A DNA stretch of 64,000 bases from Rossellomorea sp. y25 (GCF_038049935.1 NZ_CP145886.1:2984501-3048500), one strand, 5' to 3'. Shown: positions 34,243 through 45,377, counted from the first letter of the stretch. Notes: generated by a model from the sequence alone, not told the origin. Program-made: numbers and translations.

Positions 34243-36426
34243 TCAGTTATTCTGTTCTCTTTCCTCTTGCATTTGTTCTTCCGCCTCTTCGGCATTTTCT
34301 ACTTTCTTATTAACAGAAGTCGGGTCCTTCACTTCTTCTGCACGTTTCTTCTTCAGTTCAAAGTACTTATCCATCACTCGTTTAGAGATGTATTTATTGA
34401 CGTAAGGATCGGCTACTCCGCTTGCTTGAATATGAGAAGCAGGAACCATTGTGGCATAAGCCACTTCCGGGTTATCAAATGGGGCGTACCCGATGAGAGT
34501 CGTGTTGTAGTTCAGCTCTCCATCTACATACGTCTCAGCGGTACCTGATTTACCTGCAGCATTATACGGTGCATTCTTAAATTGATCATACGCCGTTCCA
34601 TCAGGATAGTGGTACACCCGGTAGAAACCTTGTTGAACATGCTCGATTTGGGCTTGAGTCGCATCAATTCGATTCAACACATTCGTTTCTTTCTCAAACA
34701 GGATTGGCCCCAGGCTATCCAGATCGTTTGTCGGCTCTCTTATTTCTTTCATGATGTGTGGTTCCACACGATAACCATCATTTGCAATGGTTGAAATATA
34801 CTGAGCTAATTGCATCGTTGTATACGTATCAAACTGCCCGATCGCTAAATCCAGTAAGAAACCAGGAGTGGTGTCTGTACCTGTAAGTCCGGAAGACTCA
34901 CCAGGTAAGTCGATTCCTGTCGGCACACCCAATCCGAATTGGGCGAAGTGGTTCCGAAAGATGTCAAAGGCTTCCGGATTATTCACAATCGGCTCATTCG
35001 GAACATACTGACCTCCTGCAACTTTAAGGGCAACCTTCCACATGTATGAATTAGAAGACTTTTCCAGAGCGAATAAGTCAGACATGGGGATTCGCTGGTA
35101 TTTATTGAACCATGAAGATTTCGGCTTTGTCCCTTTGATTTTTAATGGTTCGTCTATCAACACTTCTCCCGGTTTTAAATTCCCGGTCATATAACCAGTC
35201 AATACGGTAGCACCCTTTACCACAGACCCCACTTCATAAGAGGACGTAAAGGTTCCTAACGCAGCATCCCTCATCTCGTATTTACCAGTTTCTGAATTCT
35301 TTACATACTGCTTACCAGCCATTGCTAATATTTCTCCCGTATTGGGATCAATCATGACTACGTAAGCCCGATCGAGGTTTGGAGACTCACTACGATTCAC
35401 TATCTGTTTTCGTAATTCTTCTTCAATAATCTTCTCAACTTCACGCTGTAACTCCATATCAATGGTAAGAACAATATCTTTTCCCCGTTGACCTTCTTGA
35501 ACGAGTACGGACTCTAAGACACTTCCACCTTTAGTGACGTTTTTAATTTGTTCCTTTTGCCCTTGCAGGACATCTTCATATTCTAATTCTACATAGCTTT
35601 TTCCTACACGATCATTCCGGTTGTAGTCTTTCGCCAAATAAGAATCTACTAGATTCTCAGGTAAGCCTTCCCGTGAAGATGACACGTTTCCCAGAATGGT
35701 TCTTAACGTATCGTCAAATACGTAAGATCGCTTCCAGTCTGTTGTCGTATTGACGCCTGGAAGTTCACTGAGATGTTCACTGACGACAGCGAATTCTTCC
35801 GGTGTGACCCCTTCGTTCTTCACAATTTGTGGATTTAGAGCATAACCACTGGAAAACTCACGATAAATCGCAATGATCTCTAAGTCTTTTTCAGTCAATG
35901 TCGCCAGCTCTTTTTCGGTGATTCGGTCTAATCTCATTTGGTATACTTTCGCATTCACATCGTCTTCAGAGAGTTCTTCATTGTCTTGGAGCTTCTTAAT
36001 TTCTTTGTCTGAAACCTTTGCGTCTGCTTTTTCTTTATTATTCAATATCCAATAATCTTTCTTGTCTCTTTCTGTAACTTCTTTCGTATCTTTTTCAATG
36101 TACTCAGAAAGCTTGGATGCAACTTCCATCATTTCATCGACCTTGGTATTGTTTGCCCGTGTATAAGTGATTGCATTTAAAGGAACATTATCGACAATCA
36201 CATTCCCATATCGATCGTACATTTTCCCCCGTGGCACGCCTGTATTGACGACAACATCCTCTGTTCTTTCTACTTCTTTCTTGTAGCTTTCTCCGTTCAC
36301 GATTTGAACGAGTCCCAGTCTAAGAACAAGAAGAGAAAATAATAAGAACACGGCAAAAAACAGCAGATTCATCCGAACGGGAACATGCGTCTTCCTTTTT
36401 CTCTTATTTCTTTTCAATCGTTCCAA
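34243..36426 (-). CDS. pbpA: Class B penicillin-binding protein 2A (transpeptidase)
   Basis: A 727-residue protein with one N-terminal membrane anchor (about 19-42), a PBP dimerisation domain (about 50-320) and a transpeptidase domain with all three motifs: SVVK (S-x-x-K, in SYEVGSVVKG), SSN, and KSGT (AAGKSGTAETY). It cross-links peptidoglycan during side-wall synthesis; gene order matches pbpA (yqgF) of B. subtilis. The acidic C-terminal tail ends in Glu/Gln repeats (EEAEEQMQEEREQNN). Monocistronic by its terminator. Confidence 0.94.
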   Translation of the reverse strand: MERLKRNKRKRKTHVPVRMNLLFFAVFLLFSLLVLRLGLVQIVNGESYKKEVERTEDVVVNTGVPRGKMYDRYGNVIVDNVPLNAITYTRANNTKVDEMMEVASKLSEYIEKDTKEVTERDKKDYWILNNKEKADAKVSDKEIKKLQDNEELSEDDVNAKVYQMRLDRITEKELATLTEKDLEIIAIYREFSSGYALNPQIVKNEGVTPEEFAVVSEHLSELPGVNTTTDWKRSYVFDDTLRTILGNVSSSREGLPENLVDSYLAKDYNRNDRVGKSYVELEYEDVLQGQKEQIKNVTKGGSVLESVLVQEGQRGKDIVLTIDMELQREVEKIIEEELRKQIVNRSESPNLDRAYVVMIDPNTGEILAMAGKQYVKNSETGKYEMRDAALGTFTSSYEVGSVVKGATVLTGYMTGNLKPGEVLIDEPLKIKGTKPKSSWFNKYQRIPMSDLFALEKSSNSYMWKVALKVAGGQYVPNEPIVNNPEAFDIFRNHFAQFGLGVPTGIDLPGESSGLTGTDTTPGFLLDLAIGQFDTYTTMQLAQYISTIANDGYRVEPHIMKEIREPTNDLDSLGPILFEKETNVLNRIDATQAQIEHVQQGFYRVYHYPDGTAYDQFKNAPYNAAGKSGTAETYVDGELNYNTTLIGYAPFDNPEVAYATMVPASHIQASGVADPYVNKYISKRVMDKYFELKKKRAEEVKDPTSVNKKVENAEEAEEQMQEEREQNN

Positions 36427-36507
36427 CCCTTCCTCTATGTAAAAATTTCTTTATTTCGTTACCATCCCATCTTATTTTATAGAAAATCACAAGGATAATC
36501 TAGCCAT

Positions 36508-36541
36508 AAGCAAAGAGAGGAAATCTTTCCCTCTCTTTGCT
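36508..36541 (-). terminator. Hairpin after the YqgE-type MFS gene
   Basis: GCAAAGAGAGG pairs with CCTCTCTTTGC (11-bp stem). On the minus strand only a weak T-stretch (TTAT) follows, so termination may be partial. Confidence 0.55.
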
Positions 36542-36549
36542 TTAATATC

Positions 36550-37764
36550 CTATATGGGCAGTTCGACTTTTCGTACAAAGAAATAAATGAGGGTATGACC
36601 CGCTCCAAGCATTAGTAGGAGGATGGGGATGCTCTCTTCCTGATTGAAAAATGTGACAGCAATGATGAACGCCAAGACTGACACAATTCTTCCTAAATTC
36701 AAGAAAATCTCCCTTACTACAATATACTCAATTCTCATTTCAGCGGCGTTCCATCCCGTTCCGATTACATCATACGTCATTGAAATATAAGGAACCAGGA
36801 GGATGGGGTAAGCAATGGCAATGACGCCTGCGTACAATAATAATTTCGTGTACGATACATCAAATACGATTAAGAAAATGGCTAAGTAGAGGAGGATACC
36901 CCCTATCAGAATCGCTCGTTTCCGAAATTTTTTCTTAATCACTCTAGAGGCAATATAATACCCTACGAATGCGATTCCCGAGTTGATGAGACCAAACGTA
37001 CCTATGGCAAACTCACTTCCCGTACTGATGAAAACAAATACAGAAATAATAAAGATAAACGTCCCTTCTCTCAATCCCTGAAAAAAGTGAGCGTTCGTAA
37101 TGTGCCGCCAATTATCATTGTTTTTCCTTTCTTCCAGAATTCTGAGGAATAGATATCTTCCGGAGGCAGGTCGCCTTTTAAGAAAGAAGCTCATAAGGAC
37201 AGCAATCGAAAAAAGCAAAAGAGATAAACCGAACACAATGGTATATCCTTTAAATGACGTAAACCTGGAAATGATAAAACCTGCGAGAATCGGTCCAATC
37301 ATTCCTCCAGCTGACGTTAACGTACCAAGAAAGCCGTTAAAAAAATCTCTCGTTTCAGGTTCGGTGATTTCAAAGGTAAGCACATTAAATGCTAACCAAT
37401 AGAAGCCATAACCGATCCCGAGCAACGCCCCCAATACAACCAAAAAGTTTTCGGCAGACTCTCCGAAGGCGAGAACAGATATGTAAAATAGCGCCAAAAA
37501 AATAACCCCGAAGCGTAACACAATCACCCGGTCTACCTTCTTTGCCAATCTTCCTGCTAATATAAAAGTTATCGGCTGAAAGATCACCACGGTTAAATTA
37601 TAGATGCCTAAGTCAATGAATTCACCCGATTGCTTCCACAAGTAGATGTTTACAAATGTGTTTGAGAGCGCAATACTCAATGAATATAATCCGCCAATCA
37701 ATAACAGCAGAGTCAGATCTTTCGTTAAATCAATATCGCCTAATAACTTTTTATAGCTACTCAT
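36550..37764 (-). CDS. yqgE: YqgE-like MFS transporter
   Basis: A 404-residue integral membrane protein with about 12 helices and the cytoplasmic loop motif GRLAKKVDRVIVLRFG after helix 2, as in the major facilitator superfamily. Substrate unknown. ATG 37764 follows AAGGGGAGTT. Between pbpA and sodA, as yqgE in B. subtilis. Confidence 0.88.
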   Translation of the reverse strand: MSSYKKLLGDIDLTKDLTLLLLIGGLYSLSIALSNTFVNIYLWKQSGEFIDLGIYNLTVVIFQPITFILAGRLAKKVDRVIVLRFGVIFLALFYISVLAFGESAENFLVVLGALLGIGYGFYWLAFNVLTFEITEPETRDFFNGFLGTLTSAGGMIGPILAGFIISRFTSFKGYTIVFGLSLLLFSIAVLMSFFLKRRPASGRYLFLRILEERKNNDNWRHITNAHFFQGLREGTFIFIISVFVFISTGSEFAIGTFGLINSGIAFVGYYIASRVIKKKFRKRAILIGGILLYLAIFLIVFDVSYTKLLLYAGVIAIAYPILLVPYISMTYDVIGTGWNAAEMRIEYIVVREIFLNLGRIVSVLAFIIAVTFFNQEESIPILLLMLGAGHTLIYFFVRKVELPI

Positions 37765-37821
37765 TTGAAAAACTCCCCTTTAACGTACCCCTATCTTGTG
37801 AAAAAGGGAGGGAAGTTATAC

Positions 37822-37855
37822 AAAAAAAAGAGAGGTTCTTGAAAGAACCTCTCTC
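37822..37855 (-). terminator. Terminator after sodA
   Basis: Minus strand: AGAGAGGTTCTT and AAGAACCTCTCT with a TCA-type loop, followed by eight T. Confidence 0.95.
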
Positions 37856-37869
37856 CTCGTACGATTACA

Positions 37870-38478
37870 TTATTTAGCAGCTGAATAACGTTTCGCTACT
37901 TCATCCCAGTTTACAACGTTCCAGAACGCACCGATGTAGTCAGGGCGACGGTTTTGATAATTCAGGTAGTAAGCATGTTCCCAAACGTCAAGACCTAAAA
38001 CAGGAGTTTTACCTTCCATTAGAGGGCTATCCTGGTTTGGTGTGCTTGTTACTTCTAATTCACCGTTGTTTACCACTAGCCAAGCCCAACCTGAGCCAAA
38101 GCGAGTAGCAGCAGCGTTAGCGAATTCTTCTTTAAATGAATCGAAGCTTCCGAACTTGGAAGAGATGGCATCTGCCAGCTCTCCAGATGGAGCGCCTCCA
38201 CCATTCGGAGATAATACTGTCCAGAATAGAGAGTGATTAGCGTGGCCGCCACCATTGTTGCGTACTGCAGTACGAGCACCTTCAGGAACAGCGTCTAAGT
38301 TAGAAACAAGATCTTCAATGGATTTGCTTAGTAAATCATCGTGACCTTGAAGTGCATCATTTACTTTCGTAACATATGCGTTATGGTGTTTCGTGTGGTG
38401 AATGTTCATTGTGTCCTTGTCAATATGAGGCTCTAAAGCATCATATGCATAAGGTAATTGCGGTAATTCGTAAGCCAT
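37870..38478 (-). CDS. sodA: Superoxide dismutase (Mn type)
   Basis: A 202-residue Mn/Fe superoxide dismutase converting superoxide to peroxide. Metal ligands are visible: His in [12 protein letters not shown], His in NHSLFW, and Asp and His in the signature [11 protein letters not shown]. The start is ATG 38478 (MAYELPQL) after AGGGAGGAATTTATA; a longer frame to 38655 has no support. Mn use is inferred from the family in Bacillus. Confidence 0.96.
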   Translation of the reverse strand: MAYELPQLPYAYDALEPHIDKDTMNIHHTKHHNAYVTKVNDALQGHDDLLSKSIEDLVSNLDAVPEGARTAVRNNGGGHANHSLFWTVLSPNGGGAPSGELADAISSKFGSFDSFKEEFANAAATRFGSGWAWLVVNNGELEVTSTPNQDSPLMEGKTPVLGLDVWEHAYYLNYQNRRPDYIGAFWNVVNWDEVAKRYSAAK

Positions 38479-38651
38479 TATAAATTCCTCCCTATGTATA
38501 GTTTCCTGAACAATAAATTCAGGCCGTTTCAGTATAAGATTACCAAAACTACTATATCTGTTCAAATATTTTGCCTTCATTTCTTCACTTTTTCTTACAA
38601 GTATAAAATCCCCTATATATTTTTCTCTAGTCATAAGAAAATACTTTCCGG

Positions 38652-39131
38652 TCAAATGATAACGAAGAAATAGATAGCCATGACAATCTGGATGATTCCT
38701 TTTGTCACGACACTAGAGATGAATCCAACGACGGATCCTACGCCTACCTTTACGGCAGTCTTAAGATCAGACCTGTGCACTACCCATTCACCTATGATTG
38801 CACCTAGAAACGGGCCGATAAGGATCCCGATCACGGGGATGACAAAAGGGCCAATCAATAAGCCAATTGTACTCCCCCAGATTCCAGCTCTCGTCCCTCC
38901 AAATTTTTTGACACCTATAAGATTCGCCATATAATCAGCACCGAATAGAAGGATCACGAATAGAACCTGTACTGTCCAGAATAACCAGCTAAACGGTTCG
39001 AAGCTGAAAAACACTCCGTACAAAATGAAGCTTCCTATCAGAAAGACGACGCTGGGCAATATCGGGTAAATCAATCCGACAAAGGATAAAATCATCAGTA
39101 CGATAATAATACTCCAATAAATCATTTCCAT
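38652..39131 (-). CDS. yqgC: YqgC-like DUF456 membrane protein
   Basis: A 159-residue protein with about five membrane helices and the DUF456 glycine-rich segment [16 protein letters not shown]...[14 protein letters not shown] 39131 follows GGGAGGTGTTAAAAG. Function unknown; beside sodA as yqgC in B. subtilis. Confidence 0.88.
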   Translation of the reverse strand: MEMIYWSIIIVLMILSFVGLIYPILPSVVFLIGSFILYGVFFSFEPFSWLFWTVQVLFVILLFGADYMANLIGVKKFGGTRAGIWGSTIGLLIGPFVIPVIGILIGPFLGAIIGEWVVHRSDLKTAVKVGVGSVVGFISSVVTKGIIQIVMAIYFFVII

Positions 39132-39155
39132 CTTTTAACACCTCCCATAAAGTAT

Positions 39156-39195
39156 AAAAAAAACTGACCCATTTGACAAATATCAAATGGGTCAG
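39156..39195 (-). terminator. Terminator after the Na/Pi cotransporter gene
   Basis: Minus strand: CTGACCCATTTGA pairs with TCAAATGGGTCAG, followed by eight T. Confidence 0.95.
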
Positions 39196-39203
39196 CATTT
39201 GTA

Positions 39204-40832
39204 TTATTCTACACCCAATACTGCTTCTGCAATATTGACTGCATGATCACCGATACGTTCTAAGTTACTGACGATGTCGACAAACACGATACCTGCTTGT
39301 CCAGAACATTTCCCTTCGTTCATACGCAGAATATGTTGTTTACGAAGCTTTCTCTCCATTTTATCGATCTGATCTTCTTTTTCAGCTACTTCTCTTGCAA
39401 TGTCAGTATCGTTTAAGTCTAAAGATTTTAACGCTTTTTCCACTGTTTCAATTGTTAGACTAAACATTATTTCAAGGTCGTTCATTGCATCATCCGTAAT
39501 TTTAACCTTGTTGGTTTGTTGATATTCAATCAGTTCAACGATATTCTCAAAATGATCACCTACACGTTCGATATCACGTACGGTATCCATTAAGATTGAA
39601 TGGCGCTCGGACTCATTTTCAGATAATGAAGCAGAAGATAAATCAACCAGGTAATTCGTGATTTTCTTATCAAGATTGTTAATGGCCCCTTCAATTTGAT
39701 AAGCTGCCTCCGCATTTTTAGAGCTCTTTGACTTCAGGAACTCATTTGTTTCTTCCAATCCCTTTACAGCGAATTTACCCATGCGAAGTACTTCTTCCTT
39801 CGCTTGTCCTAACGCGATAGAAGGTGATTGTTCTATAAACATTGGATCTAGATGTTTAGAGTTATAATCAACAAGTGAATCCTGCCCTGGGATCAATTTC
39901 GTAACGATCACCGCTAATAGGGCGATGAACGGGAACTGAATAATTGTATTCGTTATATTAAATGAGCCGTGAGCAAAAGCGATAGTCATCGGTTCATTCA
40001 GGTTGAATGAAGATTGTAAAAACAGAACAAACTTAGTGAAAAATGGCAAAATGATCAAAAAGATTGTAGAGCCAATCAGATTAAAGAGTACATGGACTGC
40101 TGCAGCACGTCTTGCAGCGACTGAAGCACCCAAAGCTGCCAGAACTGCCGTAATGGTCGTTCCGATATTATCCCCGAATAAAATAGGTAGTGCTGCCTGG
40201 ATATCCACTAAATCTGAACTGTATAGCTCTTGTAAGATACCGATCGTTGCAGATGAACTTTGTACAATGACAGTAAATAGAGTTCCAATCACTACTCCAA
40301 GAATGGGGTTTGTACTCATACTTACAGTTAGGTCATGAAAGGCTTCAAGTGAACGCAGAGGCTTCATTCCTCCACCCATTAATTCCAATCCATAGAATAA
40401 TGCACCGAAACCAAAAATCATCTGACCAATATTGTGTACTTTTTTATTCTTAAAGAAGAATAACATAATTGTTCCTACTGCAATAATTGGTAAGGCGTAT
40501 TCACCAATATCGATCCCGATGATAAACGCTGTAACCGTGGTCCCGATATTAGCACCCATGATGACACCGATCGCTTGTCTAAGTGTCATGAAGCCCGCAC
40601 TTACTAATCCGACTACGATAACCGTCGTACCACTACTGGACTGTATTAAGACGGTTACAAAAATACCTGCCAATACGCCCATAAATGGGTTGGTCGTGAA
40701 CTTATCAAGAATTTCTTTCAGGCGTTCACCGGCAGACTTTTGAAGTCCGTCTCCCATATACTTTATCCCGAAGAGGAAAATCCCTAATCCTCCAAAGAAC
40801 TGAAACAACATCTCTTGCCAATTTAATTCCAT
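39204..40832 (-). CDS. Na/Pi cotransporter (NptA-like) with C-terminal PhoU domain
   Basis: A protein of about 542 residues. Residues 1-310 contain two Na/Pi-cotransporter repeats with the twin QSSS motifs (VLIQSSSGTTVI and VIVQSSSATIG); residues about 340-540 form a PhoU-like helical domain (RDIERVGDHFENI, SNLERIGDHAVNIAEA). A sodium-driven, low-affinity phosphate importer or exporter is expected. The start is ATG 40832 (MELNWQEML) behind GTAGGGGTTG; the frame to 40907 is not needed. It is a second phosphate system near pst. Confidence 0.9.
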   Translation of the reverse strand: MELNWQEMLFQFFGGLGIFLFGIKYMGDGLQKSAGERLKEILDKFTTNPFMGVLAGIFVTVLIQSSSGTTVIVVGLVSAGFMTLRQAIGVIMGANIGTTVTAFIIGIDIGEYALPIIAVGTIMLFFFKNKKVHNIGQMIFGFGALFYGLELMGGGMKPLRSLEAFHDLTVSMSTNPILGVVIGTLFTVIVQSSSATIGILQELYSSDLVDIQAALPILFGDNIGTTITAVLAALGASVAARRAAAVHVLFNLIGSTIFLIILPFFTKFVLFLQSSFNLNEPMTIAFAHGSFNITNTIIQFPFIALLAVIVTKLIPGQDSLVDYNSKHLDPMFIEQSPSIALGQAKEEVLRMGKFAVKGLEETNEFLKSKSSKNAEAAYQIEGAINNLDKKITNYLVDLSSASLSENESERHSILMDTVRDIERVGDHFENIVELIEYQQTNKVKITDDAMNDLEIMFSLTIETVEKALKSLDLNDTDIAREVAEKEDQIDKMERKLRKQHILRMNEGKCSGQAGIVFVDIVSNLERIGDHAVNIAEAVLGVE

Positions 40833-40960
40833 TTTTTCAACCCCTACATAAATTTTCGACATTAAACAACAAAAACCCCATATCATTTTTAATATATTAT
40901 AGAGCAAAGGTAAATACTTTTTACTGCAAATTTACAATAGGTTAATAAAACTCGTCATTT

Positions 40961-40993
40961 ATTACAATTACATTACAAAATGTAATTATTACA
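40961..40993. promoter_or_regulatory. Cluster of TTACA half-sites in a divergent promoter region
   Basis: ATTACA at 40961-40966 and 40972-40977 (11-bp period), then the palindrome TGTAATTATTACA at 40981-40993. The region lies between the Na/Pi cotransporter gene (minus) and the DUF1189 gene (plus). A regulator site is plausible but not identified. Confidence 0.4.
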
Positions 40994-41077
40994 AATTGTT
41001 CACATGTTCGAAACTTGCTGAAGAAGAAAGACAGGCATAAAATAGATAGGGTATGCATGAAAGGAGAAAAAATAAAG

Positions 41078-41851
41078 ATGAATGTATTTCAACAATTGTA
41101 TAAAAGTATCTATTCCCCAAAAGACATTGCAACATTCCGCTTTCAGGGAATTGGCAAGACGATCCGTTATGTCTTCCTGCTGGCACTTATTTCTATATTA
41201 CCCGTAGCTATTCAATTTATATCATTTGCTACCAGTGCCATCGAGAATGTCAGAGAATCAGTAGAAGCTGAGTTTCCATCCTTTTCAATAGAGAATGGTT
41301 CGTTGTCATCCAGTGAGACAGAGCCGATTACAATCGATAAAGACAGTATGACCATTATCTTTGATAGTACCGGTGACCTCCAAGAAAAAAACCTTGATGA
41401 AAATGAAAATACGATTGCATTTTTGGAAAAGAGTTTCGTTGTCATTAACCAAGGAAACGTTCAATCTTCTTCCTATTCTTTGTTTGGAAGTACAGCCCTT
41501 ACTAAAGATGGCTTAATTGATTTATTAGATTCCTTAATAGGGATGAAATGGATTCTCCTTCCCGTAGCCTTATTTTTTCTCTACTTATTCACTTCAGGAA
41601 TGATGTTCTTGAAGGTGACGATATTCGCAATAATCGGTGTTACGTTCGCAAATGTTCTTAAACGAAATGTAAACTACCGTCAAAGCTTTCGAATCACCGC
41701 CTATTCCGCAACGGTTTCTACATTGTTTTTTACCCTAATGGAATTGCTGCAAACCTTTATTCCTGCCGCCCCGATTCTGGATTGGTTTGTGATCACTGTC
41801 ATTCTGTATTTAGTCGTGAAAGAGATTCCGCAAAAGAGAATCCGGCCATAA
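41078..41851 (+). CDS. yqgB: DUF1189 membrane protein (YqgB-like)
   Basis: A protein of about 257 residues. It starts MNVFQQLYKSIYSPKDIATF at ATG 41078 behind GAAAGGAG (the frame from 41015 is longer but unsupported). An N-terminal helix at about 28-48, an extracellular domain to about 160, and three to four C-terminal helices form the DUF1189 pattern. Function unknown. Confidence 0.85.
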   Translation: MNVFQQLYKSIYSPKDIATFRFQGIGKTIRYVFLLALISILPVAIQFISFATSAIENVRESVEAEFPSFSIENGSLSSSETEPITIDKDSMTIIFDSTGDLQEKNLDENENTIAFLEKSFVVINQGNVQSSSYSLFGSTALTKDGLIDLLDSLIGMKWILLPVALFFLYLFTSGMMFLKVTIFAIIGVTFANVLKRNVNYRQSFRITAYSATVSTLFFTLMELLQTFIPAAPILDWFVITVILYLVVKEIPQKRIRP

Positions 41852-41855
41852 TAAG

Positions 41856-41893
41856 AATCCCTGTCTCACCCGGAGACAGGGATTTTCCTTTTA
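41856..41893 (+). terminator. Terminator after the DUF1189 gene
   Basis: AATCCCTGTCTC and GAGACAGGGATT pair around ACCCG, followed by TTCCTTTT. Confidence 0.85.
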
Positions 41894-41926
41894 TATCATT
41901 TTTATAGGAAACATTCAGCTCCATCC

Positions 41927-43666
41927 TTATAACTTGAATTGCCTGCTTAATTCCTTTAGTTGGTTGGATGCACTCAATAGCTTTTCTCCTACTTCATGGG
42001 TATTTCTAACCTTTTCGTGCTGCTCTTCAAAGGCAGCAAGCATCTGCTCAGTTCCTGCTAACGTTTCTTGTGAAACGGAAGAAAACGCCTCAGTCGAAGC
42101 TTCCACCTTAGGGAGAGATATTTTTAGATAGTTCAAATCTTCTTTCATATTTTGCAGATCCATGCTGACACCATCTATTTCATTTTTCAACAAATCAAAC
42201 GATTCCCGTGTTTCAGTAGCTTCTGATACGTAGTACTGAAATTCTTTGAAAAATTGATCGAATTGCCTTGTAGCATTTAATGTGATTGACTCCATCGTAA
42301 GAATGGTTTCACTAATATTCTTAGTAGCATCTGATGATTGCTCCGCAAGCTTCTTGACTTCATTTGCCACCACCGCAAACCCACGACCGGATTCACCCGC
42401 CCTTGCGGCTTCAATCGTGGCATTGAGGGCAAGGAGTTTCGTTTGTTCGGCAATTTGATGAATCAATGAAATCACGGTGACGATGGAGGATGATTGTTCA
42501 TGGACTTCTTGAATGATCTTATTCATTTGCTTGAAGTCCCCGGATACCCTGTTCAACCCCCCAACCATTTTATCAACTTTGTACTCCCCTTCACCCGCAG
42601 ATTCATTCATATCCTTTGTTTTTTCAAAGACGGTATTCATTTTCACAAATATGGATTTTACAGTCACATTCATTTCTAGGAAGTGGTTGACACTTACTTC
42701 GGAAGTACCTGCCGTTTCTTCTGCTCCCGCTTTCACCATTCGTACCGTTTCTACCATATACTCATTTTCTTTCAATAGTTCAGATGAAGAGGATTGAAGC
42801 TGCATCCCTGTAGAAGCTAAACTGTCTGTTGTTTGATGAATATTATGTATTAAGTCTTTCATTTTCACTACCATCGAATCAAAACTTTTCTGAAGGGAAA
42901 CGATTTCCGGCATCGTCGTTTCGACTGGGATGTTGGCAGCCAGATCACCATCTCTTATTTTCTTCATCGATTCGCGCAATTGAGCGATCGGGGGAGTCAA
43001 CCGGTTCACAAATAACAAGACAATGATAAAGGCAATCCCAGCGCTAAGCCCAATCATACCCAGTGTATAGGCAGCCATTGACCGAATGTCTTGCATATAC
43101 TCTTCCTGAGGGACAACGATCACATACTCTCCTTGCAACTCTTGAATTGAATGGAAAGCCACCGTATAGGTTTCCCCTTTGATGGTTGTTTCGATGGTCC
43201 CTTTTTCAAGTTCTTCGATTTCATCTATAAGAGGTTTCCCAAATTGTAATTCAGAACCTTTACTAACTGAAGAGGGTACAGCTTTAGAATCTTTAATAAA
43301 ATAGAATTGTGCTTCTATATTATCCTGGGTCAATGCCGTATCCTGTTTTTTGATTACATCATTCAGCTTTTTTTCAAACTGTTCCTGTTCACCGATATAA
43401 ATGAGCATCAAGCTTTGTGCAATTTCACTCATCGAGGTCACTTCACGATCCAAGCGCTGTTCCATCAGATGAATGGTAGCCTGTTTGGACTTTAAATAAG
43501 ATATACATCCAATTGTTGAGCCAGTAATGGTAACCAGCAGAAAAATGACTATGAATAATCGTTTCTTTAAGGTTAAGATCTTGAAAAACGGAAGTACCCT
43601 TTTCTCATTTGGAACCATTTTTATCTGTTGTGGCCATTTCCTTAAGAAGTTTATTATTTTCGACAA
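41927..43666 (-). CDS. Methyl-accepting chemotaxis protein
   Basis: About 579 residues: a membrane helix at about 38-58, an extracellular sensor domain to about 190, a second helix (about 193-215), HAMP domain ([20 protein letters not shown]) and a cytoplasmic signalling domain with the hairpin-tip sequence [19 protein letters not shown]. It senses an unknown ligand and controls CheA. I place the start at TTG 43666 ([10 protein letters not shown]) behind AGGGAAGGGTG; ATG 43702 is possible but has no ribosome site. Confidence 0.88.
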   Translation of the reverse strand: MSKIINFLRKWPQQIKMVPNEKRVLPFFKILTLKKRLFIVIFLLVTITGSTIGCISYLKSKQATIHLMEQRLDREVTSMSEIAQSLMLIYIGEQEQFEKKLNDVIKKQDTALTQDNIEAQFYFIKDSKAVPSSVSKGSELQFGKPLIDEIEELEKGTIETTIKGETYTVAFHSIQELQGEYVIVVPQEEYMQDIRSMAAYTLGMIGLSAGIAFIIVLLFVNRLTPPIAQLRESMKKIRDGDLAANIPVETTMPEIVSLQKSFDSMVVKMKDLIHNIHQTTDSLASTGMQLQSSSSELLKENEYMVETVRMVKAGAEETAGTSEVSVNHFLEMNVTVKSIFVKMNTVFEKTKDMNESAGEGEYKVDKMVGGLNRVSGDFKQMNKIIQEVHEQSSSIVTVISLIHQIAEQTKLLALNATIEAARAGESGRGFAVVANEVKKLAEQSSDATKNISETILTMESITLNATRQFDQFFKEFQYYVSEATETRESFDLLKNEIDGVSMDLQNMKEDLNYLKISLPKVEASTEAFSSVSQETLAGTEQMLAAFEEQHEKVRNTHEVGEKLLSASNQLKELSRQFKL

Positions 43667-43746
43667 AATTATACACCCTTCCCTAATCATTCCATCTTTC
43701 ATTTTCTCAAAGAAAGATGAAGGAACTGTAAAGGTGTCGTAAAGGT

Positions 43747-44928
43747 TTATTGAATTTCAGGACTATAGACCCCTTTTCTGCGCTTGGCGAGAAACATAAA
43801 TAACAATAAGTTGATTAGTGAAAAAGCGAAGGTGATCGAATACATCTCCACCATATTGTCTTTCCAAAGACTGTAAGCAATGGGTCCGAGTGCAACCCCA
43901 CCGAACCTCACAGCTCCATAAATACTGACAATAAGTCCCCTTTCGTGTTCCGATACACTCCCCGTAATAAAGGCATTAATGACAGGCAGCATCAAGCCTA
44001 ATCCACCAAAGCTTACCGTAATAAAGAACATTAAAAACCCCAATGATGAAAAAAAGATCAGAAAGCCTAATGGGACTGACATCATTAATAGTCCACATTT
44101 CATATACGTCCATCCCAGTTCCTCATCCGTCTTTAGCCTCCCCCCACACCAGTAAGAGCTAATGGTCATCGCACCAAGAGGAAAGATGAACGTAAACCCT
44201 TTAAAAAAACCATCAATATGAAAAGTATTTTCAATATGGTAGGAAAGAAAGAAGAGAATGCCGAATAATAAAAATAAGCCTATTCCTCCCATTGTATAAA
44301 GAGGGAATAACAGGCGCCATTTTGTTATAAAGATGGAGTAATGGGCTTTTTTATTTGGGTTATGGTGCCTCGTTTCAATCGTTTCCCTAAGTCCGATTAA
44401 TATCACTACGCACAATAAAGGAAATACCCAAAATGAATGATTCCAATGGACAAGGATAGCCAGTGTGGCTCCGGTGATGGGTGCGACTACCTTTCCTATC
44501 CCATTAAACACTTCTAACGAGCCTAACATCCTCGAGCGTTCCTGCCCCTGGAAGATGTCACCGATCAATGCCATGGCCAGAGGTGTAGTCCCAGCCGCCC
44601 CCACACCTTGTAATCCTCGGCCAATCATGAAAAGCCTGACGTTTCCATTTACTTCTCCGCTTACAACACAAAGCACACTTCCCAGAATCATTATCCATAA
44701 TGAAACGATGATTAATCGTTTTCTTCCATAACGATCAGACAACATTCCAACGAAAGGAATCACCAGTGCAGCAGGGATGGTGAATGAACTTAGGATAAAA
44801 CCAGACCAGCTGCTGTTTAAATGTAAATCCGCTTCAATACTTGGAAGAATGGGAATAAGCATGGAATTACCAAGTACCATTAATATGGGAAGTAGCCCGA
44901 TTACCAGTTGGAGAACCTTATTTGTCAT
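43747..44928 (-). CDS. MFS multidrug-type transporter
   Basis: A 393-residue major facilitator with 12 helices, the motif [13 protein letters not shown] between helices 2 and 3 and the [19 protein letters not shown] segment (helix 4-5), typical of the DHA1 drug-proton antiporters. ATG 44928 is preceded by AAGGGGTGACGCGTC. Substrate unknown. Confidence 0.88.
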   Translation of the reverse strand: MTNKVLQLVIGLLPILMVLGNSMLIPILPSIEADLHLNSSWSGFILSSFTIPAALVIPFVGMLSDRYGRKRLIIVSLWIMILGSVLCVVSGEVNGNVRLFMIGRGLQGVGAAGTTPLAMALIGDIFQGQERSRMLGSLEVFNGIGKVVAPITGATLAILVHWNHSFWVFPLLCVVILIGLRETIETRHHNPNKKAHYSIFITKWRLLFPLYTMGGIGLFLLFGILFFLSYHIENTFHIDGFFKGFTFIFPLGAMTISSYWCGGRLKTDEELGWTYMKCGLLMMSVPLGFLIFFSSLGFLMFFITVSFGGLGLMLPVINAFITGSVSEHERGLIVSIYGAVRFGGVALGPIAYSLWKDNMVEMYSITFAFSLINLLLFMFLAKRRKGVYSPEIQ

Positions 44929-44984
44929 GACGCGTCACCCCTTCATTATTCGATTCACTCTAACAATATGGGAGGAAGGTATGT

Positions 44985-45350
44985 ATGAAACGAATGGCTA
45001 TATTCTTTGGTATTATCATTCTTCTTTATAGCGTTTATTATGATTTAAATAAGGGAACCTTAAGGCTCCTCTATAATGAAGCCACAGTTGCAACTGCCCA
45101 GCCACAAGTGAATCAAACGTCTTCCCCCGCTCCTCTGGAATCTCCTTCTGAAGAAGATCCCTCTTCCATTTCGTATGTTGAAATGGAAGTCAAGCCCGGT
45201 GACACAGTCTTAAGTCTAGTAGAAGACCTTCTTGATGGTTCTATGCCTGTTTCCATTGAACGTGTGATTACCGATTTCGAAGAATTAAATGATGTGCCGC
45301 CTGCAAAGATCCAAATCGGGAAAACCTATAAGATCCCGAATTATCAATAA
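44985..45350 (+). CDS. yqfZ: YqfZ-like LysM-domain protein
   Basis: A 121-residue protein with an N-terminal helix (signal or anchor, about 4-18), a Pro/Ser/Glu-rich linker and a C-terminal LysM-like module (EMEVKPGDTVLSLVEDLLDG ending IQIGKTYKIPNYQ). ATG 44985 follows GGAGGAAGGTAT. The place just upstream of ispG corresponds to yqfZ. Probably binds cell wall outside the membrane. Confidence 0.8.
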   Translation: MKRMAIFFGIIILLYSVYYDLNKGTLRLLYNEATVATAQPQVNQTSSPAPLESPSEEDPSSISYVEMEVKPGDTVLSLVEDLLDGSMPVSIERVITDFEELNDVPPAKIQIGKTYKIPNYQ

Positions 45351-45377
45351 TCCAAGCATTCAAAAAACACCTATTTC

